Position numbers and translations under genes: made by a program. Of a DNA stretch of 10,841 nt, positions 6,103-10,841 are shown in pieces. The stretch comes from Anaerolineales bacterium (GTDB lineage Bacteria; Chloroflexota; Anaerolineae; Anaerolineales; UBA4823): the NCBI GenBank assembly GCA_026415275.1, contig JAOAHK010000045.1, positions 1-10,841 of the forward strand. The letters are read 5' to 3'. The notes under the pieces are model-generated. The model was not told where the DNA came from and searched no databases. It was given only the letters and a program-made list of their open reading frames with translations. Position 1 is the stretch's first letter. Every line of letters begins with the position of its first letter.

Positions 6103-7324
6103 CGTATCGCAACGCTTCCACCGGCTCCAGGCTGGCAGCCCGGTTGGCAGGGTATAAGCCAAAGAACAGCCCCACCGCAGATGAAAACAGGGTAGCCAAC
6201 AAGATGGTATCCAAGCCAATGGCGGGGTTAATATCGGCATTGTTCGCTGCCGCAATCTGACCAACAACATAAGAGATCAGCCACCCTAAGCCGATACCCA
6301 CCAAACCGCCAAATAAACTCAATACAATCGACTCGGTCAGGAATTGCACTAAGATATCGATCCTTCGCGCGCCAAGCGCTTTGCGTAAGCCGATCTCGCG
6401 TGTCCTTTCGGTCACCGAGACCAACATGATATTCATAATGCCGATGCCGCCGACCAAAAGCGAGATCGCTGCAATGCCGCCTAAGAAGATGGTCAGGATG
6501 TTGGTGATCGTGCGTGCAGTATCTAAGAAGTCCTGTTGCGTTAGGATGGTGAAATCATCGGCGCCGATCTCGGTTTTATGACGATAACGTAGAATTTGGG
6601 CAACTTCTTCGGCAGCCTGTGGAACAGCTTGGGCGCTGATGGCTTGCACCATCAGCAAATCGACTTGGTCTGGGGTGCTGCGCCGAATCAAACGCGCTTG
6701 AGCCGTGGTAAAGGGCACCATTACACGGTCATCTTGATTGGAGAAAGAAGAACCACCTTTGGATTCCAAGACGCCTAACACACGGAAGGGTTGCCCCTCG
6801 ATGCGCACCGTCTCACCCACCAAGCCCTCTTTGCGCCCAAAGAGTTTTTCAGCGACATCCGGGCCTAGCAGCGCCACCGATGAACGCCCTAAGATATGCT
6901 CTTCTGAAATAAACTCGCCTTCGGTAACGCGATAATTGCGCACTTCGGCAAAAGCGGGAGTTATACCCTCAATCGAGGTCAATACACTTTCACCGCCATA
7001 ACTCACTTTGCCATCGCCCATCAACATCGGAGCAACGTTTGCCACCGAGGGCGCCTGAAAGGGATCGTTGATGGCGTTGGCATCTCCCAATGTAATCGGT
7101 TTCGGGTTGCGCACATCCTCGTTGCCCCCGCGAAAGACAAACAGCAAATTGGTGCCAATGCCTTGGATCGAACCGGTGATCGAATTTTCTGCCCCGCGCC
7201 CAATGGAGATCATGGCGATCACCGCCGCAACGCCAATCACAATGCCTAGGATGGTCAATCCCGAGCGGAGTTTATTGCTAGCTAGACTTTCTAAGGCTTC
7301 ATAGAAAGATGCCGTGATGTTCAT
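6098..7324 (-). CDS. MacB-type ABC transporter permease (FtsX family)
   Basis: The 408-residue protein has the MacB/FtsX permease layout: a short cytoplasmic start with [17 protein letters not shown]1 about 20-42, a large extracytoplasmic MacB_PCD domain (about 43-270), then TM2 (275-302), TM3 (328-355) and TM4 (370-392). The coupling segment after TM2, [16 protein letters not shown] (306-321), and the closing [18 protein letters not shown] (391-408) are diagnostic. There is no fused ATPase domain; that subunit is the gene just upstream. Its ATG overlaps the ATPase stop in ATGA (7324-7321), indicating translational coupling. It probably works with the adaptor to export a peptide, lipoprotein or small molecule by mechanotransmission. 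The substrate is unknown. Confidence 0.93.
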   Translation of the reverse strand: MNITASFYEALESLASNKLRSGLTILGIVIGVAAVIAMISIGRGAENSITGSIQGIGTNLLFVFRGGNEDVRNPKPITLGDANAINDPFQAPSVANVAPMLMGDGKVSYGGESVLTSIEGITPAFAEVRNYRVTEGEFISEEHILGRSSVALLGPDVAEKLFGRKEGLVGETVRIEGQPFRVLGVLESKGGSSFSNQDDRVMVPFTTAQARLIRRSTPDQVDLLMVQAISAQAVPQAAEEVAQILRYRHKTEIGADDFTILTQQDFLDTARTITNILTIFLGGIAAISLLVGGIGIMNIMLVSVTERTREIGLRKALGARRIDILVQFLTESIVLSLFGGLVGIGLGWLISYVVGQIAAANNADINPAIGLDTILLATLFSSAVGLFFGLYPANRAASLEPVEALRYE

Positions 7325-8007
7325 GGCTGATCCTCCACCATACCATCGCGAATGCGAATAATCCGTTGGGTATGGGCTGCCACATCGGGATCGTGAGTGA
7401 CGATAATGAGTGTCACGCCGCGTTCCTGATTGAGGTTTAAGAGCAGACGGATAATTTCTTCACCCGATTTGGTATCCAGGTTTCCAGTAGGCTCATCTGC
7501 CAAGACAATCGCTGGATTGTTCACCAGCGCGCGAGCGATGGCGACGCGTTGTTGTTGCCCACCAGACAGCTCATTTGGTCGGTGATGAATACGATCTTCC
7601 AATCCCACAGCAATCAGCGCCTGTTTGGCGCGTTCGCGCCGATTACTATTGGTGCCTGCGTAACGCAATGGCAACTCTACATTGGCTAAAGCGGTAGCAC
7701 GCGGCAACAGGTTAAAGCTCTGGAAGACAAACCCCACCTTTTGATTGCGGATGCGTGCTAATTCGTCGTCCTTCAGATCAGAAACGCGCTTGCCGTCCAG
7801 GATATACTCGCCCGATGTTGGGCGGTCGAGGCAACCGATGATGTTCATCAGGGTGGATTTTCCCGATCCGGAGGGTCCCATAATCGCCACCACCTCGCCG
7901 CGTCTGACCTGCATGGAGAGGCCGCACAGAGCATGGACTTCAACTTCGCCCATTTTATACACTTTGGTTAAGTTACGGGCATCAATTACCACATCGTTTT
8001 CGCTCAC
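7321..8007 (-). CDS. ABC transporter ATPase of the MacB/LolD family
   Basis: This 228-residue nucleotide-binding subunit has all motifs intact: Walker A GPSGSGKS (44-51), Q-loop Gln96 in [18 protein letters not shown], signature [15 protein letters not shown] (147-161), Walker B IVLADE with Glu172 (167-172), the D-loop GNLD and switch His205. [21 protein letters not shown] is typical of the LolD/MacB/FtsE group. The start is GTG at 8007, giving MSENDVV; a GAGGA site lies upstream within the 12-bp gap after the adaptor gene. The stop overlaps the permease start. It hydrolyses ATP on the cytoplasmic face to drive the permease. Confidence 0.95.
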   Translation of the reverse strand: MSENDVVIDARNLTKVYKMGEVEVHALCGLSMQVRRGEVVAIMGPSGSGKSTLMNIIGCLDRPTSGEYILDGKRVSDLKDDELARIRNQKVGFVFQSFNLLPRATALANVELPLRYAGTNSNRRERAKQALIAVGLEDRIHHRPNELSGGQQQRVAIARALVNNPAIVLADEPTGNLDTKSGEEIIRLLLNLNQERGVTLIIVTHDPDVAAHTQRIIRIRDGMVEDQP

Positions 8008-8019
8008 AGGCTTTTCCTC

Positions 8020-9390
8020 TTAACGATTGCGATTAACCCAAGGTGGAGGTCCGTTCTGCTCGAAAACGGTTGGTGGGTTGAGGATCACGGCATCGCCAAT
8101 CTTGAGCTCTCCGTTAATTACTTCACTATGCGTCTCCGAAGATGCGCCAAGGGTAATGGGGATGGCTTCAGGCTGACCGTTCCGTAAAACGTACACAATC
8201 CGCTTCCCTTCGCTCAGGCGCACGGCGCGATTGGGTACCAACAGCACATCAGCGAGCTGGTTGACGACAATATTGACCGCTGCCGTCATACCCGGTTTGA
8301 CCTCCTGATCAGCATCGGTTAATTCTATCGTCACAATAAAGTCGACTACACCCTGAGTGATTGTACCGACTGGCGAGACTTCTTTCACCTTGCCGCGGTA
8401 AGTCTTGTTCAAGATGGCATCAAAATTCAACGTCGCGTCTTGCCCAACCCGGACGCGGTTAACATCGATTTCCGAAATGCGTACATCCACCAGTAAGCTG
8501 GAGAGATCATCGATGCGGATAGCTATCGTGCCAGGGGTAACTTGGTCACCAGGTTTGATATTCACCTCTGTAACCGTGCCGCTGAACGGGGCGCTCAGGT
8601 GAGCTAGATTCAACGTCGCTTGGGCAGCCGCAACGCGCGCTTCGATGGCGGCAATATCTTCTTTAGAAGGCCCGTTTTTCCACTTTTCGTAATCTTTACG
8701 GGCTTTTTCCAAGTTTGCCACCGCCACTTGGAGGTTATATGCTAGTTCAACCCGCCGCACTGCAGCGTTATAGTCGCTTTGGGCGGTATCTAGTTTTTCC
8801 TTCAACTCCTTACGCAGGGAGTCTTCCAAGGGGCGATATTTTACCGCTTCGAAGGCTTCGCGCGCAGCATCTAGGTTCTTTTTCATCAAGTCTAGCGCGA
8901 TAATTGAGTCCATGCCAGCCTGATTGCTGGGCACCGTGTAGTTATCCAGTTGATATTGGGCATCGCGCACGGCGTTGGCATAGCGGGCAATGGCTTGCAT
9001 GGCGTTGGTCTTTGCTGTCTCAGCGTTGGTATAGAGATCATCCAACGCCTTCTGCGCTTCGGTTAGCTCCGCCTGAGCGAGGATGACATTTTGGGGCAGG
9101 GAGTCGCGTTTCAAGGTTGCTAATTCTTGCCCTTCCGTGACGATATCGCCTACCTGAATCAGCACTTTTTCCACTGTGCCGCTGGTCTGCCAAGCCAAAA
9201 CGGCGGTTTGGTTGGCGTGAACGGTGCCAGTTCCACCAACAGTGGCAATTAATTCCCCACGAGCGACAACTTCAGTCTGAAAAGCCGAATTATGGCTAGC
9301 CTGACGGTTCATTTGCCATTGGCGAAAACCGAGTGTCCCACCAACCAGAATAACCAACACAATCAAAATCGAAATCCACCTTTTTTTCAT
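8020..9390 (-). CDS. MacA/HlyD-type membrane fusion (adaptor) protein
   Basis: The 456-residue protein begins with a short basic end and a single hydrophobic anchor (about 5-22), followed by the first half of a lipoyl domain (about 48-92, with GTVEKVLIQVGDIVTEGQ at 71-88). A long Ala/Glu/Lys-rich coiled-coil hairpin spans about 98-262, the second lipoyl half is LSAPFSGTVTEVNIKPGDQV (265-284), and beta-barrel and membrane-proximal domains run to about 440. No lipobox Cys is present, so it is membrane-anchored by its N-terminal helix. The start ATG at 9390 has an AGGA site 8 bases upstream. It heads the operon with the ATPase and permease, as MacA does with MacB. No TolC-like outer-membrane gene is nearby, which fits a monoderm or atypical envelope (inference). 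Confidence 0.93.
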   Translation of the reverse strand: MKKRWISILIVLVILVGGTLGFRQWQMNRQASHNSAFQTEVVARGELIATVGGTGTVHANQTAVLAWQTSGTVEKVLIQVGDIVTEGQELATLKRDSLPQNVILAQAELTEAQKALDDLYTNAETAKTNAMQAIARYANAVRDAQYQLDNYTVPSNQAGMDSIIALDLMKKNLDAAREAFEAVKYRPLEDSLRKELKEKLDTAQSDYNAAVRRVELAYNLQVAVANLEKARKDYEKWKNGPSKEDIAAIEARVAAAQATLNLAHLSAPFSGTVTEVNIKPGDQVTPGTIAIRIDDLSSLLVDVRISEIDVNRVRVGQDATLNFDAILNKTYRGKVKEVSPVGTITQGVVDFIVTIELTDADQEVKPGMTAAVNIVVNQLADVLLVPNRAVRLSEGKRIVYVLRNGQPEAIPITLGASSETHSEVINGELKIGDAVILNPPTVFEQNGPPPWVNRNR

Positions 9391-9415
9391 AGTAAGTGTC
9401 CTAAATTGTCCAGAG

Positions 9416-9436
9416 TCTCGAGCCGTGTTGTCGAGA
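9416..9436. promoter_or_regulatory. Inverted repeat upstream of the exporter operon, possible operator
   Basis: TCTCGA (9416-9421) and TCGAGA (9431-9436) are perfect inverted arms separated by 9 bases, with a centre-to-centre distance of 15 bp. The site ends 26 bp before the adaptor ATG on the - strand, a position fitting repression or attenuation. Six-base arms can arise by chance, and no matching regulator gene is in the window. Confidence 0.3.
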
Positions 9437-9655
9437 ATAATCTTTCAATCTATATCTACGTAAATTTATGAAAAATCTACCTGATTTTAATCCCGATTTC
9501 CCCCAATTTTGTCCCCGTCAAGCGATTCTTACAGAGTTCTTATAATCATTGCTATATCTATCCAAAATGGTGCTCATTCATCTTCGGTAATTACTCCATA
9601 TTATCCTCTCTATGACTCCAAAGAAAGGAATCTTTGCTTTTTGGGTTGTGTCGCA

Positions 9656-9686
9656 ATGACAAAATTCTCCCAAAGTCGGGTAAAAT
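9656..9686 (+). promoter_or_regulatory. Putative promoter of the DUF166 gene
   Basis: ATGACA (9656-9661, five of six -35 bases) and TAAAAT (9681-9686, five of six -10 bases) are separated by 19 bp. A start about 7 bases downstream would lie near 9693, only three bases before the ATG. That would make the message almost leaderless and agrees with the lack of a ribosome binding site in front of the gene. Confidence 0.4.
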
Positions 9687-9695
9687 TAGAAAGAA

Positions 9696-10460
9696 ATGCA
9701 AATTTTAGCCATCTATACAGGCGAGTACGGACAACGCCATATCCAAAACATTCATGCCCATGCTCCAAAGCATTGGTGGATTGAAAGTTGGCTGGCACCT
9801 TCTACCTACCCGTTGGTAATCGATGACCCTGCAGATTATTTACCTGGCGAAGTTCCACCTGCTGACCTTATTCTTTCTTTTGCCGAAGCCAAGGGTGTTG
9901 CTGAGCTATTGCCTGACTTGGCGCGGTGCAGTGGGGCGAAGGCAGTCCTAGCCCCCATTGACAACGAAGCCTGGTTGCCACGCGGATTGGCGCGTCAATT
10001 GCGCGGCTGGTTAGAGAATATCGGCGTGATCTGTGTCACCCCAAAACCGTTGTGTACTCTAACCGAGCAAGACTATGGCGTTACCCGCCGTCAACGCTTG
10101 AGTTATCAAAGCCCCGAAATTTCTGAGTTTGCACGTTATTTTGGGCGGCCAAACCTGAAACTCACGGTTGACACCGAAAATCGTCTGATTGTCGCTGCAG
10201 AGGTGCAACGTGATGCTGTTTGCGGCTGCGCCCGCTTTGTAGCTCAGGGGATTGTGGGAATTTCTGTAGATGAAGCGCAAGAGAAAACTGGTTTGCTTCA
10301 TCACCACTATCCATGTCTAGCCAGTATGGGTGTCGATATTGACTATGGGGATACGCTTATGCACGTTTCGGGCAATATTTTCAAAGATGAAATCGGTGAA
10401 CAGGTAAAACCCTATCGGAAAGTACAATATATCGTGCCAAGCACACGCAGCGAAGATTAA
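9696..10460 (+). CDS. DUF166 family protein
   Basis: The 254-residue protein resembles the DUF166 family (PF02593), known mainly from methanogens and some bacteria and once labelled thymidylate-synthase-related. The family pattern is visible: MQILAIYTGEYGQRHIQNI at the N-terminus, ADLILSFAEAKGVAELLPDL (56-75), VICVTPKPLCTL with Cys113 and Cys120, EISEFARYFGRPNLKLTVD (141-159), the DAVCGCARFVAQGIVG block with Cys176 and Cys178 (173-188), and HHHYPCLASM with Cys207 (202-211). The conserved cysteines and histidines suggest metal or iron-sulphur binding (inference). The reaction is unknown. The ATG at 9696 is the first in-frame start and has no clear ribosome binding site. Its stop codon interlocks with that of the convergent mobA-type gene. 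Confidence 0.8.
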   Translation: MQILAIYTGEYGQRHIQNIHAHAPKHWWIESWLAPSTYPLVIDDPADYLPGEVPPADLILSFAEAKGVAELLPDLARCSGAKAVLAPIDNEAWLPRGLARQLRGWLENIGVICVTPKPLCTLTEQDYGVTRRQRLSYQSPEISEFARYFGRPNLKLTVDTENRLIVAAEVQRDAVCGCARFVAQGIVGISVDEAQEKTGLLHHHYPCLASMGVDIDYGDTLMHVSGNIFKDEIGEQVKPYRKVQYIVPSTRSED

Positions 10461-10841
10461 TTATGCTCCAACTGACGAGCAAGCTCTTCGGCTGCTGCCA
10501 GCTCTTCGGGGGTATTAACGTTTTGAAAGGCTAGTCCTAGCGGGTCAAAAATGCTGATCTCTTCTGAGCTAAAGAAGCGCAAGTTGGCTTCCCAGAACCA
10601 AGCATCGGCGCGCCAGTGACCGTCTTCGATGGCCTGACGCACAAGCGGTAGACAGTTTTCGCGACGATATACCGCATAGAATGGCTCATTTCCAGTAGCT
10701 GTTTGCGGGATGACAGCATCTGCCTTGCTTTCTTCTAGTGTGCGGAAAAGGATTTCAAGCAATTCGGGGTTAACAAATGGCATATCACAGGCGACTACAG
10801 CGACAAAGGTATAGTGCGCGCTGCGCAGAGCTGTATATAAG
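10457..10841 (-). CDS. mobA: Molybdenum cofactor guanylyltransferase MobA, C-terminal part (runs off the window)
   Basis: The - strand frame is open from the window edge through 128 codons to TAA at 10459-10457. It starts inside the protein with FVAVVACDMPFVNPELLEIL, the conserved nucleotidyltransferase segment with the metal-binding Asp. Next come AVIPQTATGNEPFYAVYRRE and the typical end FQNVNTPEELAAAEELA. An internal Met just after the Asp could be mistaken for a start, but the upstream residues LYTALRSAHYTFVAVVACD clearly belong to the protein. MobA transfers GMP to molybdopterin in the cytoplasm to make the guanine-dinucleotide cofactor. The N-terminal GTP loop (G..SRRMG..K) lies outside the window, so a related sugar or CTP nucleotidyltransferase of the NTP_transf_3 class cannot be fully excluded. 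Confidence 0.85.
   Translation of the reverse strand, partial: LYTALRSAHYTFVAVVACDMPFVNPELLEILFRTLEESKADAVIPQTATGNEPFYAVYRRENCLPLVRQAIEDGHWRADAWFWEANLRFFSSEEISIFDPLGLAFQNVNTPEELAAAEELARQLEHN

Larger units (their letters stand above)
9391..9695. other. 305-bp intergenic region between divergent operons
   Basis: This AT-rich stretch separates the exporter operon (-) from the DUF166 gene (+). It holds an inverted repeat close to the exporter start (9416-9436), a TATAAT on the + strand (9541-9546) without a good -35, and the putative DUF166 promoter at its right end. A 25-codon ATG frame at 9468-9545 lacks a ribosome binding site and is not called. No intrinsic terminator or structured RNA was recognised. 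Confidence 0.6.

Noticed and set aside
9468..9545. 25-codon ATG reading frame beginning MKNLPDFNPDF
   Set aside because: No ribosome binding site, no recognisable family, and it overlaps a TATAAT-like sequence at its end; a frame this short is expected by chance.

Overview
The window reads as a chromosomal stretch from a bacterium, most plausibly Chloroflexota (Anaerolineae-like). This placement is inferred, not proven. It rests on a large secreted-type repeat protein ending in an extreme C-terminal YLPLILR tail, a bacterial DUF166 protein, a MacAB-like exporter, and balanced GC with both GGAGG-type and weak or absent ribosome binding sites. There are no tRNA or rRNA genes, no CRISPR array, and no transposase or phage genes. 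Most of the window is ordinary housekeeping or accessory content, and I do not see a convincing new multi-gene defence or biosynthetic system.

Layout. (1) 1-990, + strand: a possible last few codons of an upstream gene, then an alpha/beta hydrolase broken by a one-base frameshift near its C-terminus, closed by a strong intrinsic terminator. (2) 1021-3304, - strand: a 616-residue protein of about 13 tandem beta-propeller-type repeats, preceded by an 11-bp-phased direct repeat, and upstream of it a small two-helix membrane protein. (3) 3317-4217, + strand: a textbook promoter, a TPP (THI-box) riboswitch, an intrinsic terminator as expression platform, and a TenA-like protein lacking the usual thiaminase II catalytic residues. 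(4) 4246-4343: two 49-bp tandem copies packed with small palindromes. (5) 4469-6045, + strand: cutA and a PatB/MalY-type C-S lyase aminotransferase, 14 bp apart and probably one operon. (6) 6098-9390, - strand: a three-gene operon for a MacA-like adaptor, its ABC ATPase and an FtsX/MacB-type permease, with an inverted repeat just upstream. (7) 9696-10841: a DUF166 protein on + converging on a mobA-type molybdenum cofactor nucleotidyltransferase on -. Their stop codons interlock in a single TTAA, and mobA runs off the right edge.

How the parts work together. The riboswitch ties the TenA-like gene to thiamine pyrophosphate level. The adaptor, ATPase and permease form one tripartite-type export machine or mechanotransmission pump. 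CutA and the C-S lyase are co-transcribed, but no shared pathway is evident. The points most worth a second look are the TPP-controlled TenA-like protein without canonical catalytic residues, the repeat protein that has a surface-type tail but no signal peptide, the DUF166 cysteine pattern next to mobA, the palindromic tandem repeat after tenA, and the Pho-box-like phased repeat.
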